Assembly (NCBI GenBank): GCA_032690845.1
Contig: CM064424.1
Location: 32,226,228-32,290,227, forward strand
Origin: Eleusine coracana subsp. coracana
Taxonomy: Eukaryota; Streptophyta; Magnoliopsida; Poales; Poaceae
Direction: 5' to 3'
DNA: 64,000 nt
This document shows positions 1-11,752 of the stretch, one piece after another (the first letter of the stretch is position 1; every line of letters begins with the position of its first letter). The translations under genes were made by a program, and so were the position numbers. The notes below the pieces were generated by a model. It saw only the letters and a program-made list of their open reading frames with translations, searched no databases and had not been told where the DNA came from.

Positions 1-3
1 TCA

Positions 4-363
4 CAATACCATTGGGAGCAACCACAAGTCCTCGGATTTACTAGCTCATCATACTACACTAGTTCATCCCATGAAGAGTATGTTGTACCTTATGGGATCG
101 GGAGTTACCACCAACCTCATGGAGGCATTGGCAGTTCTCGTTCTGCCCGATTCACATCGTACAACTTTTCAGAGTTGGAAGAAGACTTGCAATACTTGGC
201 TGCCAATGCTTGTGAAACCAACGAACAAACCCAAGAAATACAAGCAGCCATAAGGGATAGGTAAGAATGGCAGAAGCAAACGTCGGAACAACTTTAGACA
301 AACCTCTCCATGATGGACCAACTGTTCGGCCACTTCAACATCGATTATCAACCGCCGCAGTGA
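4..363 (+). pseudogene. Decayed C-terminal coding remnant of element E
   Basis: Frame 1 from base 4 reads as a plausible protein tail rich in Ser, Tyr and His followed by an acidic, Gln-rich helical stretch (around SELEEDLQYLAANAC). It is broken by a TAA at 262-264 and a TAG shortly after, both at positions that look like former Gln codons, and ends at a TGA near 361. Position ahead of a polypurine-like block and the 3' LTR fits the end of the gag or the accessory ORF of a Tat/Athila-type element. No catalytic motif is visible, so the exact identity is open. Confidence 0.4.
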
Positions 364-388
364 ATGCCATCCAAGCTTAAGTCTTGCA

Positions 389-412
389 AAGACCTAATCT
401 TGGGGAGGTACG
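389..412 (+). other. Polypurine-like block after the coding remnant (element E)
   Basis: The sequence cttggggaggt lies just after the coding remnant, about 1.2 kb upstream of the LTR. Elements B and C have a comparable internal block (aagtgtgggg on their sense strand) in addition to the tract beside the 3' LTR. It may be a secondary plus-strand primer site; this is inference from position and base composition. Confidence 0.3.
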
Positions 413-1619
413 TAACCAAGGTGCGCCATTCATCCTACCCCCTCGCCTTCCTTCTCTAATCAAGTTGTTTTATCTTTTCCTTAAAAAAACACAAAAATAT
501 TTTTTCAGCTTTTGCAAAAAAACCATAAAAAATTGTATAACCAAGAAGAACAAAAAGATTTCCCATTTTTAAGTAAAATTTGAGAACTTAGTCTCTACCT
601 TGCCTATGGAAATAATGAATAGTTGCTCTGTTAGCTCCCTGTGAGCCTCAAATATACAACCTCTACTCTTCATTTTGGTGGGTAATGGTAGATCGACATG
701 ATGACAAATCTAGTCTCTCCATGTTTTAGTGGGTGCAAAATGGCTAATAAACACCAAGTCTAGTTGTTGGAATTCATGATATAGCATATTTTGGATGAGT
801 CTATGATCTCCTCATGATTAGAGTCCAATGATTTCTTTCAAAACCATGCTGCAATAAACCCCCCCTACTTGGTGTATGTCCATATATTAATTATGAACCC
901 ACTTTTATGCCATCCATGTATGCATTGAGTTTGGTTAGTATTTGATCCTTATGAGGGACTTGCACTTTCAAAGACAATCATTTTCCTTCGTGTAATCTTT
1001 GAGTTCTCAAATAAAAATGCTTGGTTATGTGGTTTCCACATTGGATTCAAGCATCCACTTCACCAAGCATGTTAGCCAAAAATATCTCCTTTGCAAAAAC
1101 CTTGATCCTACAAGAAAGATTTTGGTCTTCCCAAAATAAATGCTCAGAAAAAGTTTGCAAAAAAATAATATTTGAACCATTGAACTAGCTTCCCTACACT
1201 ATGAGAGCTGAAAAAGAAATAAAGAAAAGAAGAAAGAAAGAAAGAAAGAAAGAGAAAAATGAAAAAAATTATCAGCTCTCATAGATGTACAAATGTCAAG
1301 TTTGAGGGTTCATTAAAGCCTTTGAGCAAAGTAAAGGACCATCCTTTCACTCTAGCACAAAAAATCGAGTCTTTGATAAAGATTTTTGCTATTGTGCTAG
1401 TCCACTCCTTCGCGTGAGTCCATTCTCTCCCTCTCCCTTGGACATTATTTCCAAATGGTTAGAATGAGAAAGTGCAATGTCTTTTCGCTAGGACCATGTC
1501 TTAACTTAACAAAATATGCATGCTAAATGTGCCATCCTACCAAGCTCCACATATAAAGCCAAATTTCAGAGAGTATGATGAGCACGTGGTGAGGAAATAC
1601 ACTTTTTGAGAGATGAGAG
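413..1619 (+). other. Noncoding 3' internal region of element E
   Basis: AT-rich DNA without a usable reading frame. It contains a purine tract (GAAA repeats about 1230-1255) and the hairpin at 1199-1284. The boundary with the LTR is approximate because the LTR start is too diverged to place. Confidence 0.5.
1199..1284 (+). repeat. 13-bp perfect inverted repeat enclosing a purine-rich loop
   Basis: The arm ctatgagagctga (1199-1211) is exactly complementary to tcagctctcatag (1272-1284). The 60-nt loop is almost all A and G. In the sense transcript this would be a stable hairpin with a purine loop. Elements C (48642-48706 and 48423-48462) and B (10110-10184) have comparable structures. Confidence 0.8.
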
Positions 1620-3490
1620 TCATAGTGAAAAATTGCACCAAGAGGGAAAATTTTCGATCTTATGTAGCATTACAAAAACTAATAAAGTTCTTAAATATTT
1701 GTTTAAACTAATAAAGTTACACAAGTTTTGGTGAAATATGTGTTTGTAGGTTCAAAAGGGCCAAAATTATGTAAAAACATGAAGAAACACCCCATCGGCC
1801 AATCCTGCCGTAAAATAGCCGGCCGACAAGGTCGTATGAGGCTGAAATCAGGGCCCGGAAAGGGTCGTGACGGCTGAAATTAGAACCCAACCGACAGGGT
1901 CATATCAGGCTGAAATCAGCCACTCGACTAGTCAAACAGAGTCATCATCAGGCTGATCATCCGACCCGGCCGATTCTGCAAAACACTCCACCATGAAGCT
2001 GTTTTCTCCCTCCGGACCAAAAGCAATGGAATATGGCTAAGGAAAATGAGTCCACGAGTGGCCTAACCGGGAGAAGTCATGTGGCGACCCAGAGGGGGTC
2101 GGCATCTGGCCTAGGCCACTACCCGACCTGGCCTACCGCCCAACTTCCCATGCCGCCTGGCCTCCCTTGCCGCCCGGCCTAGGTTCGCCACCCAGGGTTG
2201 CTAGCCCATAAGGCCTACCGACCCCAAAACAGAGAAGCCGGCACAAACCGACCAAGGAACTGCCATCAAGACAAGATCTGAGCCAAGCAAAACAAGTCGG
2301 TCGGAAACCGACTCAATCCAACGGCCGCCCGGCCTAGCCTGCCGCCCGGTGGTACATGACACCCGGCATGGCCTGCCACCCGGTAGGGGAATTTTTGCCC
2401 ACCGACTCTCCTTCACCTACAAGTACCCGCCAACCCTTCGCCACCTATAAATAGAGGGGGAATTTGGTAGAAATTCAAGATCAAGTAAGTGAAATACATT
2501 GAAGTCCATTTCCCACTACTTTTCTTACTAGTAGAGTAGGTTAGTTAGTCGGGAGTTAGAGTCTAGTCCGGAGCTTAGCTCGGGATTCCGGAAATCGTCT
2601 CGGAGTCTTGGTATGAGCTCTCTTGTATCTTTTCTCCATTTGTGAGACTTATCTTTTATTAAATACAATTATCTTTTCCTTATTTATCTTGTCAAGTATT
2701 TATCTTTACTAAGTCAATTTCCTCAAGTTACAATTATCGAGAAAGAACTTTGAAGCATAGTTTACTAGATTCCCGGCTAGGATTTAATTAAGTTTGGTTC
2801 TCGAATAGAACTTAGACTTGGTTATTTCCCGGCTATTCTTCCGCTAGGCTAACAGAAGAATATCTAGTGAAGGCGTAGGTGCGGTGCCTAAGTTAACACT
2901 AGCTGGATTTGCATTCGTACCCACGGGCTGTGTGGTAGGCGGCAGGTGGTGACAGCCCTGTCCGTTCCTTTAGTATTCCACCATGTTCAGGAAGTCTCAA
3001 GCAGGGTTGTCTAGCGGTAACGTGCCCACTAGTGCACGAGGTTAGTTACCGACCCTATTACTGGATCGTTGTCGTGCCCCAAAGTAAGCTTATTGGTGAA
3101 AGACTCAAGGTTGTACCATGGATTTGGTGTAAGCACTCAACCTGAGTAACTAGGAATTTTGATGCTTGACTACATTTAGGAAAGTTTATCTTAGGAATTC
3201 TAGACTTAGACTTGCTGTCCTCCCGGCTAGCTTAATCAATCTCTTTTCTCTATCTTAGTGTGGATTTCTCCTGTATCACTGCTCCCCTATTTATCATTGA
3301 ATATCTTTACCCCCGTCTTTGGTTAGTTGGTATATCTCTTATAGTCCTATCTTTGTTAAACCAAGATACTCTTACGCCAAGCTTCCCTGAGGAAAATAAA
3401 TACGATACCTTGGAATACTCCCGGGTGAAATGCTACAATAGATGTTATGTGCGCTTGTGGATTGGTTCACTCTTGTCTTAAATCATAACA
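1620..3490 (+). repeat. LTR of element E (left border approximate)
   Basis: Homologous in inverse orientation to the LTRs of element C. The right end is placed at cataaca (3484-3490) by alignment with the ...ccaaca end of C's LTR; the preceding gcgcttgtggatt corresponds to gcacttgcggatt in C. The left end is estimated from C's LTR, where the start lies about 117 bp before the gatatgtg landmark. Confidence 0.6.
2446..2453 (+). promoter_or_regulatory. TATA box of the E LTR
   Basis: cctataaatagagggg matches a canonical plant TATA box and sits at the end of the GC-rich part of the LTR, where the U3/R border would be. The equivalent place in C reads tatagata on the minus strand (about 47020 and 50675), a weaker version. 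Confidence 0.5.
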
Positions 3491-5651
3491 AACATTAATC
3501 AACACTTCAAGCGTTGTTACTAGATAATATTTTGGTGCGACATTAAGAAGTGCCAACATGCACCTTTTCCACGGATCGAGTCTCTTTTTTGGGCTATGTT
3601 GTGAATCCATAGGGAATTGAGGTGGATGTGGCAAAGATTAAGGCCATAAAGAGCTGGCAGGTACCAAGGACTATCACATAGGTGAGGAGTTTTCTTGGTC
3701 GTGTAGGTTTCGACCGTTGCTTTGTCAAAGATTTCAGCACTATCGCTGCACCATTGCATGATTTGACAAAGAAGGGCATTGAGTTCCGTTGGGTTAAGGT
3801 ACATCATGAGTCCTTTGATATTTTGAACGAGTAACTTACACACGCACCATTGCTGCAACTTCCTAATTTTGACAAGACTTTTGAACTTGAATGTGATGCT
3901 AGTGGTATAGGCAGTGGTGGTGTTTTGATACAAGATGGTAAACCTGTTGCATACTTTAGCGAGAACATTACTGGGCCTGTTTTGAATTACTCCACTTATG
4001 ATAAGGAATTATATGCTCTTGTGCATTCCTTAGAGACATGATGTTATTATTTGTTGGCCAAAGAATTTGTTATTCATTCTAATCATTATTTGTTGGCCAA
4101 AGTATAATGCAATTGCTGATCTCTATCTAGGCGCTATACTTTGTTGTCTCAACTTGATTGTAAAATTTTTGGACTTGAGGCAATTAAAGAACAATATGCT
4201 GATGATGTTGATTTTACGGATGTTTTGCTGCAATGTGAAGAAGATAATGCTTGTAACAAATTTGTGTTGAATGGTGGATTGTTGTTTAGAGCTAACCACC
4301 TATGCATTCCAGTTGGTTCTGTTCACCTTTTGTTGTTGCAGGAGACGCATGGAGGTAGATTAATGGGTCATTTTGCTACTTAGAAGACGGAGACTATTTT
4401 GGCCACACATTTCTTCTGCCCAAGGATGAGGAAAGATGTTGAGCGTTTTGTTGCTTGCTGCACTACATGTCAAAAGCTAAGTCTCGCTTGAATCCACATA
4501 GTTAATACATGCCACTTCCTGTTCCTTCTATTCCTTGGGCAGATATTTCTATGGACTTTGTTTTAGAACTGCCTAGGACAAAGTGGGAGAGTGATAGCAG
4601 TTTTGTTGTTGTGGATCATTTTTCTAAGATGGCACACTTTACCATGTAATAAGACCAATGATGCTAGTCACATTGCTGACCTCTTTTTCAAAGAAATTGT
4701 ATGTTTGCATGGTATGCCTTCTAATATTGTTTCAGATCGTGATGCAAAATTCTTGAGTCACTTTTAGCGCACACTTCGGAATAAGTTGGATACAAAGTTG
4801 CTGTTTTCTACAAATTGTCACCCACAACTAATGGACAAACTAAGGTGCTGAACCGCACTTTGGGCACTTTGTTGAGAGCTATTTTGAAGAAGAATTTGAA
4901 GCAATTGGAAGAATGTTTGCATCATGTTGAGTTTTTTATAATCGGGTAACACATTCTACTACCAAGGTGAATCCCTTCAAGGTAGTGTATGGCTTTGATC
5001 CCCGTACTCTACTTGATATATTTCCTCTACCTATTACTGAGAGAGTTCATGTTGATGCTAAAAAGAGTGCTGAATTTATTTTGCAAATGCATGAGATGAC
5101 TAGACTTAGCATTGAAAAGATGAATGAAAAGTATAGAATTGATGGTAGTAAAGGTAGAAAGGAAGTAAAGATTGATGAAAGAGATTTAGTGTGGTTACAC
5201 TTGAGAAAGGATAGACTTCCAGAATTGAGAAAGTATAAATGGATGCCTAGAGATGATGGTCCATTCAAAATAATTGAGAAGATTAATGATAATGCATACA
5301 ATCTTGAGTTGCCTCCCGAGTTCGGGGTTAGTCCTACTTTTAACATTTCAGATTTGAAACCATACTTGGGAGAAGAGGAAGAACTTGAGTCGAGAACGAC
5401 TCCACTTCAAGAGGGGGAGGATGATGAGGACATCACTTCTACGGATACATGCAACACTCTTACAATTCTTGACTTGCAAGGTCCAATAACTAGAGTTCAT
5501 GCACAACAACTAAATTTAGAGGTGAGCTCGTTCCTACGTTCTTTGTTATATGTCACTTTTGAGAATGGTTTGCTACCTAATAATTACATTATAATTAGGA
5601 ACCATGAAGAAGACCAGGAGATGATGGGAGAAGGACTTGCGGATGTGGAAG
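3491..5651 (+). pseudogene. Element F: Ty3/gypsy pol remnant (end of RT, RNase H, integrase)
   Basis: Broken reading frames carry, in order, the end of reverse transcriptase (GIEVD near 3615, SFLG near 3693, FVKDFST near 3720), RNase H (FELECDASGIGSGGVL, 3885-3940; YDKELYALV near 3997), the integrase zinc region (HGGRLMGHFA near 4348, then VACCTTCQ near 4450), the catalytic core (SMDFVLELPR near 4550; VSDRDAKF near 4735) and the integrase C-terminal region. Stops and frameshifts separate the blocks, but the last block (4967-5656) is an open 229-codon frame with DLVWLHLRKDRLPELR and the NISDLKPYLG motif. Catalytic Asp residues are visible; function is lost. The left part of F is displaced by element E, and F resumes after element G at 24616. 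No chromodomain is seen. Confidence 0.85.
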
Positions 5652-6249
5652 TGTAAGGATCATGACCATTGAGGTCACCCCAAGGTATGATGTTTTGGTG
5701 ATGAATGACAAACATGAAATATGACTAATGTCTACACGAGTGCTGTCCGTGTAGGAAACCCTTTCTACTCTATGATGATTGTCAACGGTGTCCTTGGTGA
5801 TTAATGACAATGACCATAAGCATGGAGGCTTGTGAACTTGATGGAGTCCAAGGGTAGATGGAGATGGATCAAAGCGGAGAACAAGCTATGGTGCAAGTGT
5901 TTGATACACTTGACTAGTTTTAGGGCTTTGAGTCCATAGGAAAAACCGGACTATCATTGGGGTCTAGGTCATTCTCTTAGGTCATGTCTAGTCGGTGATG
6001 TGCAAGGTTGCTTGGTAAAATCACTGGCACTAGATGACAGTGGAGAGGCCAAGGAGCTGTTCAGAGAAGCCAGGAAACAAAGTCAAGCGAGGATGATGAG
6101 TTTCAACTTCTGGACAGAGGGGTCTGTAAATACCAGACTATATGGTCACTATGTGGTTTTGTACGGAAGCTACAATGAAGAAGCGAGGAAACTGTTGGAG
6201 CATGGAGCCATAGACCGGACGGTCCAGTCTAGTGATCGGACAGTCCGGT
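5652..6249 (+). repeat. 5' LTR of G, first part
   Basis: From 5652 it matches the 3' LTR at 23513 (same start, same aggtcaccccaaggtatgat landmark) and continues past the point where the 3' LTR has a deletion. It ends in a palindrome array: agaccggacggtccagtct (6212-6230) and agtgatcggacagtccggt (6231-6249). The last five bases, ccggt (6245-6249), are the target duplication of element B; the LTR resumes at 16034. Confidence 0.9.
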
Positions 6250-7088
6250 TGTTGGTCGTAGTTACACACCTACTTATATACCACAAGAGGACAATGTACG
6301 ATTGTAGCACTTTATTCCCTTGAATTGAGTATTCCAAGGTGAGAAACCATGTGGATATGTGCCATGGTTTGCTATATTTGTGATGAGTAATTGACTTGAG
6401 CGGATTTGGTGTTTGAGTTGAAATGCGGGAATCCAAGGATTGCATGGGTTTGCATATCATGGTTATGACTAACCGGAGTTGGTGGAGATATAGGTGATGT
6501 TGCAGGAGATGTGAAATGTGTTTGCTTGTCTCATGATGTGTAGGTCACTGGAGTCAAATTGGCGGTCAACGGCGAGAGGATCGAGCACAAGTAGGGGACT
6601 TAGGGCCAGACGATCGGGATGCCGGGTGAAGTCAAGGGTGATCCACACCGTACACGTGGAGAGGCAAGAAGCACGGACGGTTTCGCGATTGAGCCTCAAA
6701 ACCGTACTGGTGATGAAGACGGCATGTTGACCAAGTCAAGGCGAACGGGATGCCAGTGCAAGTGACAAGGGGGCTCGATGGACAGGAACTGGGAGAGGCT
6801 TGCCGGTGGTCAGGATCGCGGGACAAGGTAACACGCGTCGACATCGAGAAGTCGCGCATTGAGAAGCGTGCAAGGCGGTTTCCCAGTTTGGACCTCAAAA
6901 CCGGTGGCGGTGGTTGGTGGTGCACGTGGCACCATCATGGAGCTTGCTTCAAGATGAAGCAAAGACGTGAAGCGTCCGATGGCATTCGGGTGATGAGAAA
7001 AAAGATGGACAGTTATGCCCCCGGTGGTAGGTGGGTGTGTTATGTTGGTCAAGGGTAGAGTGGTCATGTGGACAATAGACCCTAGGCC

Positions 7089-7096
7089 TATATAAG
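7089..7096 (+). promoter_or_regulatory. TATA box of the solo LTR
   Basis: ggcctatataaggaga within the solo LTR is a standard TATA context, about 900 bp before the LTR end. It marks the probable former transcription start and supports plus orientation. Confidence 0.45.
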
Positions 7097-7728
7097 GAGA
7101 GGTGTGGCTAGTGGGAGAGGTGTCTCTCTTCCCATTAGCCTTGTGTTAGGACTCTATTCAAAGTGCTAGGAGAGGACTTCATGTTTGAGAGGAGAGTAGT
7201 GGGTGTGTGAGAGACATCTCTTGCTCTTCCAAATAGTGGGAGGAAGAGGGTGGCTTCCTAGCCTTGTACCTATGAATCTTGTAAGCACCTTTCTATGATA
7301 TGAGAAGTATTTTCGTGCTCAAGATTTCCCTCTTCACTTAAATCCCGAAATTCCCATTTTCCTATTTTTGGAAGCATTTTCGTGGTGATTTTCGATCTCA
7401 CTTTTGGACGAGTTTTAGGCCTGGATTTCTCGGGAAACTTGTTGCTAGGATGAGCTAGGATAATCCTCTATGGATCCTTGATGGAATTATTGGCTCTAGC
7501 ACCTTCGATTTGAAGGATTTCTCATGTTTCCCCTTTTTGGTGTTCTTGGCACCAGATCTGAAATTTGTGATGATTTCTTGAGCCAATTGAGTTGATATCC
7601 TAGGATAAGGGTCGTGATGTATTGAGGATCATCTGGTCCAAATTTTGTGATTTTTGGAGTTTGTTTGATAAGGTTTTGCAATTTTTCTTTACGGTTCGCT
7701 GTTGCTGTTCTGAGTCTGTCGGACTTCC

Positions 7729-7868
7729 CCGTCGGACTTGTCCGATGACCATAGGACTTGTCCGATGATCAATTTTTCCGAGGCATCGGGCAAGTCCCTC
7801 GGACTCCAGAGCCTGCGCCAACTTGTTCCATCGGACATGTCTGATGACCATCGGACTTGTCCGATGAA
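7729..7868 (+). repeat. Palindrome array, TCGGACTTGTCCGA type
   Basis: Near-perfect palindromes lie at 7731-7749, 7751-7769, about 7829-7847 and 7849-7867, with a further half-copy near 7720 and a degenerate copy around 7783-7805. The half-site CGGAC/GTCCG is the same as in the palindromes of element G's LTR. Confidence 0.8.
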
Positions 7869-9410
7869 GATCTGAGAAATACCCATCCGAATGGCTCTTT
7901 TTCTTTTTGGGATATAGGCCAAGTTCTCTTGGAGAATTTTGATTGGCTCCCATTCACCACCCCCCCCTCTGGTCGCCTTCTCGGTCCTTCACAAGGTTTA
8001 TCGTATCCACTGGAACCTTTGGGATTATTAAACAAAGTTAACAGTAAAAGATCTAATCAAGGCTACTATCGAGTTTGAGTTGCATGAGGAGAGACTGGCC
8101 AGCGCAAAGGTGCGCTAGACAACAAATCTGCCGTTGCGCCGATCAGCGAGGGGTTGAGCCGATCGGCACACTACCAAATCTGTGATTGTGCCGATCGGCG
8201 CTGGTGTTGAGCTGATCGGCACACGAACGAATCTAAGCCAAAGTGCACCAGATACCTTGTGAGCCTAAGCTATTAAGTGAGTAGCCAGATATTTACTAGT
8301 GAGATCGTAACCAGATAGTCTAATCAAATAGCATCATGATGGTAATTACATGGATCAATGAAAACCTATAATGAATAAGACAACCCACCTTTCCGAGCAT
8401 CTCCCGATTTATCGTGGCCGAGAGGAAACCCTTAATCGCGTAAGTATCTTACCCTACTCAACTATCCAACAGTGTTGCGCAAGTTTAGTGCTATCACCAC
8501 TAAACCACACTACTAGCATCATCAAGCAACCGTAATCAATACAATGTCCGAATACTATCCTGATCACCACAATCAAGATAATATCAACCTACTTAGCCTA
8601 GAACTAAGCAATTGGAATAAGCACATGCATGATTATAGAATCAATATAGACAAATCACCAAAACCATCATCAACATATTCAATTATCCTTGAGATACATA
8701 GAGTGAGATCCATCACCGCTGAGATGGCCTACCTTGACGGATCAACTCTTACTCCAATGGTTCTTGAAACTAAACTAGAGATCTATTCTAACGGGGCGAA
8801 CCCCGGTGGCTCTAACTCACGGATCTGTTGTCCCTCTGATACCTCCTTCTTGTCGCGAACTGGGGTTTATAAGTATTTATAAGGGTTCTACTCGTAAAGG
8901 ACTCGGTTTCTAGCAAATAAGTCTGTTGTGCTGATCAGTGCAAGCCGTGTCTTCTCTGGTTTCTCTTTTGAGTCGGTTCCTTTGTCTTCTGTAGGTGCCA
9001 TGTGGGCCTTTTCCTTCGAGATAAAGTCTTGCACTGCAAGTCAAGATCTTGAAGTTTCAGAAATTTTCTAGGCAAATATCTTCAAGTATCTTGCGCAGAT
9101 AAAATTCCATAAGCATGTGGAATGGGCCTTGGTCACTTCTGTGGGCTAAAACACCCTTACGCCGATCGGCTCATGGGTTGTGCCGATCGGCGCACTGGGC
9201 TTCTTCAGTGCTTTTCGTTGCTTCTGGACTCCTCTTCTCTTCTAGCATCACTTTAGTCACCAATTTTACCTGTTTCTGTAATATAGCTCCAAAACAACGC
9301 ATATACAAATATATAGGCAAAATCACAGGTAAATGGCCTAAATTGGCATCAGTTACGCTCTAATTGGGGTTATATTCACATATAAAAGGGGCACTTAGGT
9401 AGTGCCAACA

Positions 9411-9447
9411 GTTCCCCACACTTAAACCTTTGCTCGTCTCGAGTAAA
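9411..9447 (-). other. Polypurine tract and conserved flank of B
   Basis: On the minus strand this reads as a tract ending aagtgtggggaac directly at the LTR start TGTTGGCAC, preceded by a ctcgagacgagcaaagg-like motif. Element C has the same arrangement at 47888-47925. This is the expected plus-strand primer position. Confidence 0.7.
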
Positions 9448-10072
9448 ATAAAAGAAAGAAAAATTAAAGAACATACTCTCTCTATCATAAAAGATATCTC
9501 AAATCAGCAAATGTTGAGCATTGTTCTATTATCGTGTATTTCATATTGGTATTTAGCAAAATAGATCAAATATGGGCATAAATCTTTAAAGATTCTCCCC
9601 AAAGCAAAGGATCATGTCCAACTCACAAATTATAACTTTTCCACACATGAAAATCACTTAAAAGATTGTTGTGAACATAAAGAATCTATTTTCCAAATAA
9701 TCCAAAGCAACAACTCATCTTTCAAATCACTCAATCTATATCTACATCATAATGATCAAATAATATTTGTGTAAAGCTTATATGAGTAACTTGGTGAGGT
9801 AATTCAAGGACTCAAACTTTGGATATGTTGTGAAAATAGCTTGGTGAGGTAATTCAAGGACTCAAACATAAATCAACAATATATTGTAAAGCTAGGAGAT
9901 TATTCTTTACTGGAATTACAGAAGCTTAACAAGATGGCCATTTCAGAAAGAAAAATTTAAGAAAGGACTCAAACTTTGGATATGTGGACATGTGCATAGC
10001 AGATTGCACAAGGTTGGAATGATTCATGGCTATATTAGAATGAATTTCAAGAATAAGCATGTCATATACCAT
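9448..10072 (-). other. Noncoding internal region of B
   Basis: AT-rich DNA without coding potential. A direct duplication of about 30 bp (cttggtgaggtaattcaagg...) starts at about 9790 and 9840, with a partial third copy of the neighbouring segment near 9965. Confidence 0.5.
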
Positions 10073-10109
10073 CCCCCCACACTTAAAATTTTGCTAGTCC
10101 CTTAGCAAA
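10073..10109 (-). other. Second polypurine-like block of B
   Basis: On the minus strand: ctaagggactagcaaa, then ttttaagtgtgggggg. This closely parallels the block at 9411-9447 (gacgagcaaaggtttaagtgtgggg), about 660 bp away, and looks like a duplicated primer-site module. Confidence 0.55.
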
Positions 10110-10184
10110 CAGCAGAGCTTTTCCTCTTTTCCTCTTTTTCTTTTTTCTTCTTTTTTCTTTATTTTTTATTTTTACTCTCTACTG
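10110..10184 (-). repeat. Inverted repeat around a purine (minus strand) tract in B
   Basis: cagcagag (10110-10117) and ctctactg (10177-10184) form an 8-bp stem with one mismatch around an almost pure pyrimidine run, which is purine on the sense strand. The stem is short, so the evidence is weaker than for the copies in E and C. Confidence 0.4.
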
Positions 10185-10829
10185 TGCCGATCGGCTTAGA
10201 GTGCGCCGATCGGCTCTCAACCTGAACTCACCAGCATTTGTTGGTATTTAATTCACTTAGCTTTAAATAAAGCTAGAAATATAGGATGTGGTCAAGGAAT
10301 GATACTCAATAAGACATTTTGGGTTTATGGTGGAATACTCAGCGGAATTGAATTTTTGCATGAGTAATTCAAGGCTACAAAAAGATACACAAAGATTTGG
10401 CCATCTTAGTAAAGTACATACCAACAAGAATTAAATCCTAACCAAACACAACCATCAGTTTAATGTTTATCTACCTATCAAAGGCTCATGAGTATTGCTC
10501 AAAGTTTGGCATTGATAGGTAACGATCTCGAAAACAATAAATTCCATAGTTCACAACATGAAAATTTATTTATAAAAAGATTGGTATTAAGTTACCATCA
10601 TGAATTGGACAATGCAAATGAAGCACATGGGTACCCCGAATTGCTCCACATAAGACATATTTGCCGAATAATTGTTAAGTGTAAGTTCGAATTTTATTCA
10701 ATGCTCAACATTATTTGGTCTTCATTGACATTTTTCAAGAAGGACAAGTACCTCAATTTTCCTAAAAGAGCATAACCACCACCATTGTATTAAGATCAAA
10801 ACTTGAATACATGGTGATGATTTTTGCAC

Positions 10830-11050
10830 ACACTTGCATGAAAATAAAACTACTACTAACATACTTGCATGAAAATAAACACACTATTAACTACTACTAA
10901 CACACTTGCGTGAAAATAAACACACAAGTAACTACTACTAATACACTTGCATGAAAATAAACACACTATTAACTACTACTAACACACTTGCATGAAAATA
11001 AACACACAAGTAACTACTACTAACACACTTGCATGAAAATAAACACACCC
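10830..11050 (+). repeat. 41-bp minisatellite, about 5.5 units
   Basis: Tandem units contain acttgcatgaaaataaa and ctactactaa. Successive units alternate between an actatta and an acaagta variant, giving an 82-bp higher-order period. It lies in the noncoding part of B between the extra ORF and the LTR. Confidence 0.9.
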
Positions 11051-11752
11051 GATACATGGTTTCCCAACCATCTCACACACACATAAGCAAATAAAGAAAA
11101 AGATTTCAAAAGATAAAAGAAAACACAAACCGGGAAACTGATACATGTGCCAACTCCTAGGCACTTCTCGTCAAGCGGAGGTGGAGACGGTGGCTGATCG
11201 AAGCCATAGCACTGCACCTTGAGTCCTTCGAACTCCTCCACCATCACGTCGTGGTTGTTCCTCCATTGGGATGTGGCGTCCTCCATGTGCTCGATGTGAT
11301 GCATGTTGTTGTCGAGATACCCCTGCATGGGCACAAAGAAATCTGCACCGGGCACCAGAGGCACCACAGGTTCCCGTCCTTGGTACCTATAGTCAACGCT
11401 TGCACTAAAGTAGGTGGTGCCAAACGGCGTGTTGCCTATGCCGATCGGTGCAAAGGGCTGTGAACCACCTGGTGCGTCGCTCCAACCTGACTGGTACTGT
11501 TGAGGCTCTTGGCGTAACCTCTAGGAGCCCCACTCGCTACCGGCCCCTACAAATGTTGCCGGTAGTCGAAGCCGCCCATGGCAGTCCTTGGAAATTCGCC
11601 CCCCCCCCCCTCCAGGAGACCTTCTTCAAGCCAGTTTCCTCCCTCCAACTTGCGAGGGAGAAAAACTCTTAGCTCCGCACACGGGAGCCTTACATTGCTG
11701 CCGCCGACATGGAAGCCGGCGTGAACACTTCCCTTGACAATATTGCCACGAG

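Larger units (their letters stand above)
1..3490 (+). mobile_element. Element E: 3' portion and LTR of a Tat/Athila-type LTR retrotransposon
   Basis: The segment holds a decayed coding tail, about 1.2 kb of AT-rich noncoding internal sequence, and one LTR. The LTR part is the reverse complement, with divergence, of the LTRs of element C at 46340-47887 and 49942-51187: shared landmarks include the stretch reading gtgaaatatgtgtttg at about 1731, the run of cggccgg/ggctgaaatcag motifs at 1820-1960, and the gccgcccgg-rich block at 2100-2400. E is therefore the same broad family in opposite orientation. Its 5' half lies left of the window. It directly abuts the pol of element F, so E probably inserted into F. 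No primer site is seen right of the LTR, as expected for a 3' LTR. Confidence 0.7.
6340..7991 (+). repeat. Solo LTR, 1652 bp, Sirevirus-like, nested in B
   Basis: It starts TGAGAAACC and ends GGTCCTTCA, and is flanked by the exact duplication CAAGG (6335-6339 and 7992-7996). Removing it joins B's LTR smoothly (compare attccaaggtttatcg in the right LTR). The end (ttcaccacccccccctctgg...ccttca) resembles the end of G's LTR, and it carries a CGGAC/GTCCG palindrome array at 7731-7867, also like G. A solo LTR forms when the two LTRs of one element recombine. No coding sequence is inside. Confidence 0.9.
6250..9410 (-). repeat. Left (sense 3') LTR of B, interrupted by a solo LTR
   Basis: It begins tgttggtcgtagttac, like the right LTR at 15350, and ends agtgccaaca. 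Without the nested insert and its duplication it is 1504 bp, against 679 bp for the right copy; the difference is a deletion in the right copy of the segment equivalent to 8067-8891. Repeated palindromes of the type gccgatcggc occur at about 8136, 8157, 8188, 8210, 9161 and 9181. Confidence 0.9.

Noticed and set aside
3520..3933. 137-codon minus-strand frame
   Set aside because: Antisense of the F RNase H region, whose plus-strand motifs are unmistakable.
7731..7867. Bacterial-type operator or terminator palindromes
   Set aside because: They sit inside a solo LTR with clear 5-bp duplications in a plant nuclear genome; a bacterial reading does not fit.
10830..11050. CRISPR-like repeat array
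   Set aside because: Units are directly adjacent without unique spacers, and the setting is a plant retroelement; it is a minisatellite.
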